Notes under the pieces: generated by a model
What the model was told of the DNA's origin: nothing
What the model saw: only the letters and a program-made list of their open reading frames with translations
Databases searched by the model: none
Part shown: positions 30,617 through 38,840 of the stretch, in pieces
Layout: every line of letters begins with the position of its first letter
How positions within the stretch are numbered: position 1 is the stretch's first letter
Source: JBAXAB01 sp043718245
Lineage (GTDB): Bacteria; Patescibacteriota; Minisyncoccia; Phycocordibacterales; CAIZLB01
Reading direction: 5' to 3'
DNA length: 47,048 nucleotides
NCBI GenBank assembly: GCA_043718245.1
Contig: JAYSWB010000029.1
Location: forward strand, 1-47,048
Translations under genes and position numbers: made by a program

Positions 30617-32056
30617 TTACTCCACAAACGTCAACGCCGTTCCTTTCTTGTCACCACGTCCAGTTCTACCAATGCGGTGAACATAGTCGTCATAAGTGGC
30701 AGGTAGATCAAAGTTGATCACGTGACTCACATTAGAGATATCCAATCCTCGGGCAGCAACATCGGTTGCTACAAGAACTTGGGTGTTACCAGCCTTGAAG
30801 CCAGTCAACGCACGCTGTCGTCCAGAGTGATTCAAGTTTCCGTGAATCGCTTCAGACTTGAAACCATTTTTTACAAGCATATCAGAAAGTTTTGCCACTC
30901 CGTGCTTTGTTCGTCCGAAGATAATTACTTTGCTAAATTCTGGCTGTTTCAATAGGGAACTTAATATAGCAACTTTATCTCCACCTCGTGGCACTCGAAC
31001 AACGTCCTGATCAATATTTTTAGAAGTGTCTCGGCTTTTAACTGAAATTCGTACAGGATTTTTCAAAAATTCCTGAATAAGCCTTTCAATTTCAGGTGAA
31101 ACTGTCGCAGAGAAGAACAAAGTCTGTCTTGTCTTTGGCATTCCGGCCATAATGAATCGCATATCATTTACGAATCCCATGTCCAACATTCGATCAGCTT
31201 CATCAAGAACAATTGTGTTAAATCGTGAGAGAACTATTCGTCCTGTCGAGATCAAATCTTTCAATCGTCCTGGTGTTCCGATAACGAAGTTGTTATGTAA
31301 TCGAAGTGCTCGGATCTGTGGAACAATGTTTGCACCTCCTACACAACATACAGAATAAATTTTCAATCCACGTGTGAATTGAACTAATTCTTGTTCGATC
31401 TGAATCGCAAGTTCACGAGTCGGTGCAATGACCATAACTTGTTCGTCTCGATTCAATAATATTTTATGAATAAGTGGAATTAAAAACGCCGCTGTTTTAC
31501 CAGTTCCAGTATTGGCAAGTCCAATAACATCCACGCCTTCGAGGATTTTAGGAATCGCACCGTCCTGAATTGGGGTAGGAGTTTTGTAACCCTTGGCAAT
31601 AATTGAAGCTTTCAACTCTTCATTGATTTGAAAATCAGCAAAAGTGTTTTTAGGGTTGTAAACTTCGACTACTTCGGTGACGATCGCTTTGTTTATAAAT
31701 TTTTCAGGATTGATATATGCACCCCCGAAGTTTCTAGCGGGACGTCTTTGTGAGTAACCACCACGTGATGGTGATCCTCGGTTGTATGAAGGACGGGAAC
31801 CAGGACCTGCGTTATATGGTCTCGGTGCGCCGTATGAAGCGCGGGGAGAGCTATATGAACGTGAAGGGGCGCCTGATGCAGGTCTAGAAGGACCGTAAGC
31901 TACACGTGCATTAAAAGGACGACCTCCCGTTGAAGATCTTCCTATAGAAGAACCAGAACCCGCTGGTGCTGAATAGCGGGGTTTTGATGATGAAAAGGCG
32001 CGCTTAGGCGAATGACTGCCAGTCCGAGGACCAGCGCTGTTTGATTTTGGATACAT
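30617..32056 (-). CDS. DEAD-box RNA helicase (RhlE/CshA-like) with basic Ser/Gly/Arg-rich N-terminus
   Basis: The 479-residue protein has about 110 low-complexity N-terminal residues (SRGGYSQRRPARNF and similar), which should bind RNA. The helicase core follows: Q motif GYKTPTPIQ (156-164), Walker A ANTGTGKTAA (181-190), PTRELAIQ, VLDEADRML, FFSATVS, then the second RecA domain with ATDVAARGLDIS and HRIGRTGRG. The protein ends 12 residues after motif VI (KKGTALTFVE), so it lacks the usual C-terminal tail. The basic region is instead at the front. It probably unwinds structured mRNA or rRNA. A strong promoter and a leader of about 135 bases suggest cold-shock-like control. Confidence 0.93.
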   Translation of the reverse strand: MYPKSNSAGPRTGSHSPKRAFSSSKPRYSAPAGSGSSIGRSSTGGRPFNARVAYGPSRPASGAPSRSYSSPRASYGAPRPYNAGPGSRPSYNRGSPSRGGYSQRRPARNFGGAYINPEKFINKAIVTEVVEVYNPKNTFADFQINEELKASIIAKGYKTPTPIQDGAIPKILEGVDVIGLANTGTGKTAAFLIPLIHKILLNRDEQVMVIAPTRELAIQIEQELVQFTRGLKIYSVCCVGGANIVPQIRALRLHNNFVIGTPGRLKDLISTGRIVLSRFNTIVLDEADRMLDMGFVNDMRFIMAGMPKTRQTLFFSATVSPEIERLIQEFLKNPVRISVKSRDTSKNIDQDVVRVPRGGDKVAILSSLLKQPEFSKVIIFGRTKHGVAKLSDMLVKNGFKSEAIHGNLNHSGRQRALTGFKAGNTQVLVATDVAARGLDISNVSHVINFDLPATYDDYVHRIGRTGRGDKKGTALTFVE

Positions 32057-32198
32057 GCTTTATCGTAAACTTCCAGTCTTTAAAATAATTGGTGACCGGT
32101 GGATCTCTAGAGTTTTGATAAGCTCTGTATATGTGAGCTAGATAGTTTGAGGAGGTGAGTCCTGAAAAGAAAAACCTTTAAGATAAGTTAACAGAGGC

Positions 32199-32227
32199 AT
32201 TGTAACATGGGGGAGGGGTGGTGTCAA
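32199..32227 (-). promoter_or_regulatory. strong promoter of the helicase gene with long leader
   Basis: Minus-strand TTGACA (32222-32227), a 17-base spacer and TGT-TACAAT (32199-32207) are near consensus with an extended -10. Transcription would leave about 135 bases before the ATG at 32056, including a GGACTCACCTCCTCAAAC segment. Confidence 0.75.
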
Positions 32228-32236
32228 TGGAATAGA

Positions 32237-32275
32237 AAAAGACCCAGCTACACACCTCGCGCAGCTGGGTCTTTT
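32237..32275 (-). terminator. intrinsic terminator
   Basis: AAAAGACCCAGCT (32237-32249) pairs perfectly with 32263-32275, with a 13-base loop. It lies 12 bases past the stop of the 32288-32632 gene and 10 bases before the helicase -35 box. Confidence 0.85.
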
Positions 32276-32287
32276 GTAGTGTCTCCC

Positions 32288-32632
32288 TTACCCGACGAGG
32301 GTGAGTACCACCCGTTGCATTTTGATGTCCTCCTCGCTTCTCTCGGGAATGATTGACGGACGATGGACAGCTAAGGGTCGGAACTTCTCGACACGATTTC
32401 TCCAGGGTTCCCTCCGGATGACCGTCAGGGTAGAGTCTCTTGGAAACCAACCGAAACTGAACAGTTTGTAGCTCTTGTCCCCTTGGACGATGATCTGGCA
32501 AACTGTGTCATTCAGGAAAAGTTTGAAGAAGTCTTTCCACTTTGGCAACTCCTGAACCTCTTTTGCTGTTACGCCAGTGAACCCCTCGATGGTGTTCAAA
32601 ATCATAACGAGTACAGAAAAATGATCTCTCAT
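32288..32632 (-). CDS. small protein of unknown function, GC-rich
   Basis: The 114-residue product (MRDHFSVLVMILNTIEGFTG, with FKLFLNDTVCQIIVQGDKSYK and RRVEKFR-like basic stretches) has no recognised motif. It is the best reading of this region because its stop sits just before a perfect terminator, whereas overlapping frames run through that terminator. Two hairpins (32645-32660 and 32662-32679) lie in the leader immediately before the ATG. Base composition is higher in GC than the flanking genes, as for the other single-gene units noted in this window. Confidence 0.55.
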   Translation of the reverse strand: MRDHFSVLVMILNTIEGFTGVTAKEVQELPKWKDFFKLFLNDTVCQIIVQGDKSYKLFSFGWFPRDSTLTVIRREPWRNRVEKFRPLAVHRPSIIPERSEEDIKMQRVVLTLVG

Positions 32633-32644
32633 TTGTGTGAATTC

Positions 32645-32679
32645 GGTGCATCACAGCACCTGGTCTGCTTTCTCAGACC
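32645..32679 (-). promoter_or_regulatory. tandem leader hairpins
   Basis: GGTGC/GCACC and GGTCTG/CAGACC form two adjacent perfect stems 13 bases before the ATG at 32632. Read on the plus strand, the second stem is followed by GTTTTT and could also act as a terminator. Confidence 0.45.
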
Positions 32680-32735
32680 GTTTTTGGTTACGAACTCTTC
32701 CCAAACTGTACTATATGATACTGATATGTAAAGGG

Positions 32736-33494
32736 CTACAAAAACTTCTTTATAATCTCCGCTGTCTCACTCGGACCTTTAATCCCAATCGTCTCAATAC
32801 CTGCTTGAATAGGAGAATAATCATTTCCACCTTCAAATACGGCATCACCGATAAATAGAATGTCACTGATTGATAACCCCTTATCCTCCAATAAAAGTTT
32901 TAAACCAACCGCTTTATTAAAACCTTTCGGAAGCACATCAATTGAGGTTGTACCTGCAATATCAGCATCGATTTCAGGAATTGCTTTTTCTAAAGCTTCT
33001 TTTATCTTCATGCGTTTTGTATTAGATGGGTCCCATTTGTTTTTTTCCTCTAAAGGAGCCTCCTGGCCTAAAACTGAAAGGGTAATCTGATTCCCACGGT
33101 CTTCTATATACGGGCCGTAATGTTTTTCAGGAATATCGAAAGTTTTTTCTTTAAGTATATTATTTAATTCATCAATCACTCGATTTTTAATTTTTTGATT
33201 AAAAGGGTGGGTGTAAACTTCATTCCAGTTCCTTGTGTCCGGATTATATTCGAAACGGCTGCTGCCACTTGCAGGTAACAAGATAAAGTTTTCCAGGTTT
33301 TTTTCTGTGTCGGTTGCCCTGACCCCTTTGATTAGTTGTCTTTCAAATTGGTGATATGAACCACCGGAAATCACTGCTACCTTAGTTTTTAGGGAAAGTG
33401 CAGATAGTAGTAGGGCCATCTCTTCTGTCATAGGCAGTTTGCTCTGTGTTAGCGTTCCGTCAAGATCGAATGCCATAATTTTTTTCAGTTCCAT
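32736..33494 (-). CDS. HAD-superfamily sugar-phosphate phosphatase/phosphomannomutase-like
   Basis: From the ATG at 33494 the protein has 252 residues. HAD motif I is IMAFDLDGTLTQSK (both Asp present), motif II is VAVISGGS, motif III Lys lies in a GFNKAVGLKLLLE block, and motif IV is DILFIGDAVFEGGND. The IIB-type cap and overall pattern resemble eukaryotic-type phosphomannomutases and sucrose/trehalose phosphatases. Its position next to PGI and GlgA suggests hexose-phosphate interconversion feeding glycogen. The start was chosen because a leaderless TGC-TATAAT promoter lies 7 bases upstream. A farther upstream start would overlap the divergent gene. Confidence 0.8.
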   Translation of the reverse strand: MELKKIMAFDLDGTLTQSKLPMTEEMALLLSALSLKTKVAVISGGSYHQFERQLIKGVRATDTEKNLENFILLPASGSSRFEYNPDTRNWNEVYTHPFNQKIKNRVIDELNNILKEKTFDIPEKHYGPYIEDRGNQITLSVLGQEAPLEEKNKWDPSNTKRMKIKEALEKAIPEIDADIAGTTSIDVLPKGFNKAVGLKLLLEDKGLSISDILFIGDAVFEGGNDYSPIQAGIETIGIKGPSETAEIIKKFL

Positions 33495-33501
33495 AATCAC
33501 C

Positions 33502-33517
33502 ATTATAGCAGTATAAT
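33502..33517. promoter_or_regulatory. back-to-back leaderless promoters
   Basis: Minus strand: TATAAT at 33502-33507 (TGC before it), 7 bases to the ATG at 33494. Plus strand: TATAAT at 33512-33517, 6 bases to the ATG at 33524. The two -10 boxes are 4 bases apart. Confidence 0.65.
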
Positions 33518-33523
33518 GGCTAT

Positions 33524-34117
33524 ATGATAAAACCATATGCCGAGCGGAGTCACGAAAAGATGCGAGAAGTATTGATGTCACCTGATGCTGTAGGACCTGC
33601 GGTACATTATTATATGATCCGAGGGGGGACAGACAAAGAGAACATAACTGTATGGGAGTCAGGAACAGTCGGTGGGGAATACATCAAAGCCTACGGACAT
33701 TATCATGTGGGTGACATCAGCGAGACCTATCATATTCTACGAGGTGAGGGGATTTTGATGTTACAGAAGAGAAAAACTGATGATGAAATGGAGATTTGTG
33801 TGGCTGTTTATGCTAAAGCGGGGGATGTGCTTCCAATTCCAACAGGTATAGGACACTTGATGGTAAACACTGGTAAAGTCTGGCTCGCGACGGCAGATGA
33901 CAGTCCGGTAAACTTTGCAGATGTTGATCCGGTCAGCCTTCCAGGGCACGCAGATTATGAAACGGTCCGAAAAATGAAAGGTTTTGCATATTATGTAATG
34001 GAAAGTGATGGTAAACCGGCTTATATTAAGAATCCAAGCTACAAAAATACCCCTGAGATAAAGGAGATGACGGCAGATGAATACAGGGCTATTATGGTAG
34101 ATAAGGGTTCTATATAG
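33524..34117 (+). CDS. cupin-type (archaeal-type) glucose-6-phosphate isomerase
   Basis: The 197-residue protein carries the GPI-cupin signature ITVWESGTVGGEYIKAYGHYH then HVGDISETYHILRGEGILML. It supplies the His/His/Glu/His metal site of archaeal and some bacterial phosphoglucose isomerases, unrelated to the common PGI. It interconverts glucose-6-phosphate and fructose-6-phosphate, linking glycolysis to glycogen. It is divergent from the HAD gene with only 29 bases between start codons, and 17 bases ahead of glgA. Confidence 0.88.
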   Translation: MIKPYAERSHEKMREVLMSPDAVGPAVHYYMIRGGTDKENITVWESGTVGGEYIKAYGHYHVGDISETYHILRGEGILMLQKRKTDDEMEICVAVYAKAGDVLPIPTGIGHLMVNTGKVWLATADDSPVNFADVDPVSLPGHADYETVRKMKGFAYYVMESDGKPAYIKNPSYKNTPEIKEMTADEYRAIMVDKGSI

Positions 34118-34134
34118 TATACTTTTTAAGCAAT

Positions 34135-35637
34135 ATGAAACTCTCCCTAAAATCAAAAGGTCTAAAGATTCTCTTTTTAGGTTGTGAAGCTGCTCCTTTT
34201 ATCAAAATCGGCGGATTGGGCGAGGTTATGTATTCGCTACCAAAAGCACTTCGTGAGCTTGGTCATGATGCTAGGATTATGATTCCGTATTTTAGCTCTA
34301 TTCCAAAAGAAAAATTTCCAATGGAGATGATTATGGAAGGAATTTCTATTCCAAGTGGTAGGGAGGAGCATCCAATTTCTTGTAACGTAAAAGTATCTAC
34401 GGCAGAAGGCTCTACTGTACCAAGTTATTTTTTGGAAAACATGGAATATTTCGAACAAAGAGGAAATGTATATGGATATGATGATGACGGCGCGCGATTC
34501 GCAGTTTTTTCGCGCGCCGCTTTGGAATTCGTAAAACGAAATGAAGATTGGAGGCCTGATATTATAGTTTCCGCTGATTGGCAGGGAGGGCTTACTCCAA
34601 ACTTGATGAAGACTGAATATGCAAATGATCCAATCATTTCAAAGATCGCCTCGGTGTTTTGTATACACAATCTACACTTTCAAGGAATGTTTGATCATCG
34701 TTTCACAAATGAAATGGATTATGACGATGGCCGATCGGTTATTCCTCCAATCGATGATCCGCGCATGTTGAAAATCAACTTTATGCGTAGGGGAATTCTT
34801 TTTGCAGACATTGTAAATACGGTTTCTCCAAATTATGCTCAGGAAATTACCACCCCTGATTACGGTGAACTTTTAGATGGGCTTTTGTCAGAGCGTCGAT
34901 CTCGTCTATTTGGAATTTTAAATGGAATAGATTATACAAGTAATGATCCTACAGCGAATCCATATGTTGAATACAAGTATTCAGTAAGAAACCTAAACGA
35001 CAGACAAAAAAATAAAGCAGTTTTACAAAGAAAGTTTAACTTGGAAGAAGAACCGAATACACCTTTGGTTGCGATTGTTTCAAGACTTGCAGAACAAAAA
35101 GGAATGGATTTGGTTATAGAGACTATAGAGCCTCTTCTTGAAAACTTTAAGTTCCAACTAGTTGTCCTTGGAAATGGAGATTCTAAGTATCTTAGTTTTT
35201 TTGCGGATCTTGAGAAAAAATATTCACAAGTCGCAACACACTTGTCATTTGATACGACATTGCCACATGTGGTGCACTCTGGAGCTGATTTAATTCTTGT
35301 ACCTTCTAAATTTGAACCATCAGGTCTTACCCAAATGGAAGCAATGCATTACGGCGCACTACCGCTCGTTCGAAAAACAGGAGGTCTTGCAGACAGTGTT
35401 GTTGATTACAATGAAAACGCCAAGGATGGAGCAGGATTTGTTTTTGAAAAGTATGATAAGTACGCCTTTTTTGGTGCCTTCGTTCGGGCGCTTGAGACTT
35501 ATAAACATCCAAAGGAATGGGTGACTTTGCAAAAGCATGCCATGACCACTGATTTTTCTTGGAAAAAATCTGCCAAAGAATACGTAGAATTATTCAAAAA
35601 GGCGATGGCATTTAATAGTGAGGAAAAAAACCAATAA
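34135..35637 (+). CDS. glgA: glycogen synthase GlgA
   Basis: The 500-residue GT5 enzyme has the donor-binding KIGGLGEVMYSLPKALRELG (KxGGL type), the catalytic-domain region VFCIHNLHFQGMFDHRF, NTVSPNYAQEI, FGILNGIDYTSNDP and the C-terminal LIVPSKFEPSGLTQMEAMHYG with the retaining Glu motif. It transfers glucose from a nucleotide sugar (ADP-glucose in most bacteria) to alpha-1,4-glucan. No GlgC lies in the window. The gene overlaps the GH57 gene by 20 bases if the longer GH57 start is used. A TATACT box lies 11 bases before the ATG. Confidence 0.94.
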   Translation: MKLSLKSKGLKILFLGCEAAPFIKIGGLGEVMYSLPKALRELGHDARIMIPYFSSIPKEKFPMEMIMEGISIPSGREEHPISCNVKVSTAEGSTVPSYFLENMEYFEQRGNVYGYDDDGARFAVFSRAALEFVKRNEDWRPDIIVSADWQGGLTPNLMKTEYANDPIISKIASVFCIHNLHFQGMFDHRFTNEMDYDDGRSVIPPIDDPRMLKINFMRRGILFADIVNTVSPNYAQEITTPDYGELLDGLLSERRSRLFGILNGIDYTSNDPTANPYVEYKYSVRNLNDRQKNKAVLQRKFNLEEEPNTPLVAIVSRLAEQKGMDLVIETIEPLLENFKFQLVVLGNGDSKYLSFFADLEKKYSQVATHLSFDTTLPHVVHSGADLILVPSKFEPSGLTQMEAMHYGALPLVRKTGGLADSVVDYNENAKDGAGFVFEKYDKYAFFGAFVRALETYKHPKEWVTLQKHAMTTDFSWKKSAKEYVELFKKAMAFNSEEKNQ

Positions 35638-37132
35638 ATATATGTACTGGGCGAACTTTTTACACATATATCAGCCGGCGGATCAGCAAGCTGACGTCTT
35701 GGAAGCGGTTGTTACCCAATGTTATAGACCATTGTTGACGCATTTGCGGGATAATAAAAATGTTCGTCTGACTTTGAATATTAATGGGTCGCTGATGGAA
35801 CTTTTTGATAAATATGGATATCACGATTTAATAGAAATGATGAAGGAAATGGGGAAGGATGGAAGAATTGAATTTACCGGTTCGGCAAAATACCACGCTT
35901 TTTTGCCATTTTTAGAGAAAGAGGAAATTATTCGTCAGATAAAAATGAATGATGAAACGAATCGCAAATATTTGGGGGATTCATATAATCCAAAAGGCTT
36001 TTTCCCGCCAGAGATGGGTTTCAAAGAAGAGCTGGTGCCAATTATTGAAAGCCTTGGATTCAAATGGATTATTCTTGATGAAATTTCCGCATATGGCGAA
36101 CCAGAGCGTGTTGATTACACCAAAATTTACAAAATAAAAAACAGTAATTTAAAAGTTTTTTTCCGTGAGCGCCGATTGAGTAACTTGATTATGGGAGCGG
36201 TGGTTCGTTCAGCAGAAACTTTGGCTGATGCCATGAAAAGTGACCTTGAAAGTAAAAGGTATATCCTGACAGGAATGGATGGGGAAACTTTTGGACACCA
36301 CAGACCAGGGCTAGAAAAAATGCTTTTTGAAGTTTTTAAAACTCCGCAATTTAAATTGGCGAATATTTCTGACTTGATAGATTTGTATAGTGATACAGAG
36401 GAAATTATGCCCGTTGCGTCTACTTGGGCAAGCAGCAAGCAAGACATAGAAAATGGTATCCAGTTTATTTCATGGGCCGATCCAGAGAATGAACTTCATA
36501 CAATGCAAGGAAAATTGTTCGAGATGGTTTTAGCCGAGGTTAAAAAAATGGACAATAGATTACCTGAATATGAAGAAGTTCGAAAAAAAATGGATAAAGC
36601 CGAAGCCTCAGACCATTTTTGGTGGGCTTCGGCCAAACCTTGGTGGAGTATGGAAATGATCGAGGACGGTGCGTATCGATTACTTGATACTGCAAGAAGT
36701 ATTCCAAATATTGGTAAAGATATTTCTGATAAGGCCAGCGAATTATACGAAAAAATAGTCTCTACTGGTTTTCATTGGCAAAGATCAGGAAAAATTCGCG
36801 AAATGTCACGTGCCCAGTACGCTCTCCAGAGAATTCCTTTTAGAGACAGAGTAGTGGGGCAAGGTTACACTGAAGGTGTCTATGAAGCTTTCATTGATAT
36901 GATGAAAAGTCTTGAAAAAGAAGCTGCGGCTACTGGAGAATACGAGAAGGCTACTTTGTGGAGAGATGCCGTTTTTAAACTTGAAAATAAACTTGATATT
37001 TATGACACTGTGAGTGCGGTAGATCTCCTTCGAATTCAAATGCCAAGTGAGAAAATAGAAGAGACTCTTAAAAAATACAAAGAAGAGTACACGCAGATTC
37101 GAGGCGGGCAACCCGAACAGCGCGGAGCTTAA
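35618..37132 (+). CDS. GH57 glycoside hydrolase (amylase/branching-type)
   Basis: The 504-residue protein is a family GH57 member. It shows LHIYQPADQQ (conserved HxxQP), the nucleophile Glu132 in FFPPEMGF, and Asp221 in GMDGETFGHH as likely acid/base. A C-terminal helical domain follows (SDHFWWASAKPWWSMEMIED onward). GH57 enzymes hydrolyse, transfer or branch alpha-glucans. In this operon a glycogen branching or debranching role is likely. The start could be the ATG at 35642 (MYWANF), which lies after the glgA stop and lines up better with the family. I list the longer form. Confidence 0.88.
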   Translation: MRKKTNKYMYWANFLHIYQPADQQADVLEAVVTQCYRPLLTHLRDNKNVRLTLNINGSLMELFDKYGYHDLIEMMKEMGKDGRIEFTGSAKYHAFLPFLEKEEIIRQIKMNDETNRKYLGDSYNPKGFFPPEMGFKEELVPIIESLGFKWIILDEISAYGEPERVDYTKIYKIKNSNLKVFFRERRLSNLIMGAVVRSAETLADAMKSDLESKRYILTGMDGETFGHHRPGLEKMLFEVFKTPQFKLANISDLIDLYSDTEEIMPVASTWASSKQDIENGIQFISWADPENELHTMQGKLFEMVLAEVKKMDNRLPEYEEVRKKMDKAEASDHFWWASAKPWWSMEMIEDGAYRLLDTARSIPNIGKDISDKASELYEKIVSTGFHWQRSGKIREMSRAQYALQRIPFRDRVVGQGYTEGVYEAFIDMMKSLEKEAAATGEYEKATLWRDAVFKLENKLDIYDTVSAVDLLRIQMPSEKIEETLKKYKEEYTQIRGGQPEQRGA

Positions 37133-37137
37133 ACAAA

Positions 37138-38754
37138 ATGAAAGACTGGCTTAAACAATTTAGAGAAACCGAACAATACACCGCTTTACAAAAAGATCCT
37201 GTAGCGTATTTCTCAACTGAATATGCAATTTTTAATGATCGGAGGTTTTACGCTGGAGGTCTTGGGGTTTTGGCTGGAGATTACTTTTTAGAGATGGCAG
37301 AACAGGAATTTCCTGTGATATGTATGGGACTTTTTTATCATAATAATAATGGAAAAGCGGAAGATTTTGGATTAACAAAAGTCTTGGACAAAGAGGGAAA
37401 GGTTTTAACTATTTCACTCCCACTCGGTGATCGTGACGTTCTAATTCAGGCATGGGAACTTAAAAAGAATAATGCAAGAATGATTTTAATGGATACAAAT
37501 ATTGAAGGGAATCACACTGAAGACAAAGGGATTACTAATGTTTTGTATGATGAAAATCACGATGTGCGGTTGATGCAGGAAATCCTTCTTGGGATTGGGG
37601 GGATGAGGCTCCTTCGGGCACTTGAAATTCATCCTTCAGTTTTTCACATGAATGAAGGACACTCGGCATTTTTAGCGTTGGAATTGATACGTCATGAAAT
37701 GCGAAGACACAGTCTGACTTTTGCAAAAGCTTATCAATACGCCCGTCAACACATTGTATTTACAAACCATACCCTTGTCCCAGCAGGGCAGGAGATTTTT
37801 GCAGATGATAAGGTCAATTTTATGTTGAGAAAGTTTGCTGAAGAGATTGAAGTCACATTGGGTGTGATAATTGCATTAGGAAAAATTCCAGGACAAGAAT
37901 TATTTTCAATGACTAATCTTGCGTTGAACATGTCTTCCAAGGTTAACGCAGTTTCGGTCCTACATTCGATCAAAGCGGGCATTATGTGGAAAGATTTTAC
38001 TATCGAGGTTGTTACAAATGGAATAAATGTAAGGCGATGGGACGCGGTAGAGGAAATGGAAATTTGGCAGAAACATCAGGAAAACAAGAAAAAACTAGTT
38101 GAAGAAATTAAAAAGCAAACCGGGAAAGTTTTTGATGAGGACGTCTTGCTTCTCGGGTGGGGACGTCGCATGGTGGAATACAAGCAGCCACTGGCAATAC
38201 TTTCAGATGTAAAAAAGTTTAAGGAAATTGCATTAAGAGAAGGGAAGAAAGTGCAGATTGTTTTTTCAGGACCAGCGTGGGCTGACAATCCGTATTTAAA
38301 GACTTTGCTACAGTATGCAGAAAATGAATTAAAAGATATTTTAGTATTTTTACCAAATTATGATTTAGAGCTTTCAAAAATGTTGGTTGCAGGCTGTGAC
38401 GTGTGGCTCAATACTCCGATGATTGGAAGAGAAGCCTGTGGAACAAGCGGGATGAAGGCATGCTTGAATGGAACTTTGCCACTATCAACAAGAGATGGTT
38501 GGGTGTACGAGACGAATCTTTCACAAATCGGATGGGTGATTGGAGAGGATAGAAATTTAAATGAAGAACTTTTGAAAATTTTAGAGAATGAAATTGTGCC
38601 CGCATATTATGGTCCGAAAGAAGATTGGGTTTCGAGGATGAAGAATTCTAGGGAGTTGATTTTGGAAAAGTTCAGCGCGACGAGGATGCTGGTTGAATAT
38701 ATCGACAAGTTTTATTTACCGGTGTTGAAGAATGAGGTGCATACTGTAAAGTAG
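37138..38754 (+). CDS. glgP: alpha-glucan (glycogen) phosphorylase, short form
   Basis: The 538-residue GT35 enzyme shows VAYFSTEYAIFNDRRFYAGGLGVLAGDY, FHMNEGHSAFLALELIRHEM, FTNHTLVPAGQEIF, the phosphate/glucan site GMLGWGRR-like LLLGWGRRMVEYKQP, and the PLP lysine in ACGTSGMKACLNG (Lys440). It is much shorter than the roughly 800-residue classical phosphorylases and matches the compact archaeal/thermophile type. It releases glucose-1-phosphate from glycogen. The gene follows GH57 by 5 bases and closes the operon, so synthesis, branching and breakdown are co-transcribed. Confidence 0.92.
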   Translation: MKDWLKQFRETEQYTALQKDPVAYFSTEYAIFNDRRFYAGGLGVLAGDYFLEMAEQEFPVICMGLFYHNNNGKAEDFGLTKVLDKEGKVLTISLPLGDRDVLIQAWELKKNNARMILMDTNIEGNHTEDKGITNVLYDENHDVRLMQEILLGIGGMRLLRALEIHPSVFHMNEGHSAFLALELIRHEMRRHSLTFAKAYQYARQHIVFTNHTLVPAGQEIFADDKVNFMLRKFAEEIEVTLGVIIALGKIPGQELFSMTNLALNMSSKVNAVSVLHSIKAGIMWKDFTIEVVTNGINVRRWDAVEEMEIWQKHQENKKKLVEEIKKQTGKVFDEDVLLLGWGRRMVEYKQPLAILSDVKKFKEIALREGKKVQIVFSGPAWADNPYLKTLLQYAENELKDILVFLPNYDLELSKMLVAGCDVWLNTPMIGREACGTSGMKACLNGTLPLSTRDGWVYETNLSQIGWVIGEDRNLNEELLKILENEIVPAYYGPKEDWVSRMKNSRELILEKFSATRMLVEYIDKFYLPVLKNEVHTVK

Positions 38755-38789
38755 GTCTGTAAATCGATACAGTTATTTTGTAGTCATTA

Positions 38790-38822
38790 AAAAAACCGCC
38801 GCCTTTACGCGGAGGTTTTTTC
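38790..38822 (+). terminator. intrinsic terminator, probably bidirectional
   Basis: AAAAACCGCCGC pairs with GCGGAGGTTTTT with one mismatch and is followed by Ts. The A-run before the stem makes it usable for the convergent 38841 gene as well. Confidence 0.85.
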
Positions 38823-38840
38823 TTTCCTAATCTTTTCTAA

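Noticed and set aside
32178..32501. 107-codon reading frame overlapping the 32288-32632 gene
   Set aside because: It runs through a perfect terminator and the helicase promoter. The other frame stops just before the terminator.
33495..33581. Upstream start of the HAD sugar-phosphate gene
   Set aside because: It would run through both promoters and overlap the divergent isomerase gene. The family motif starts right after the ATG at 33494.
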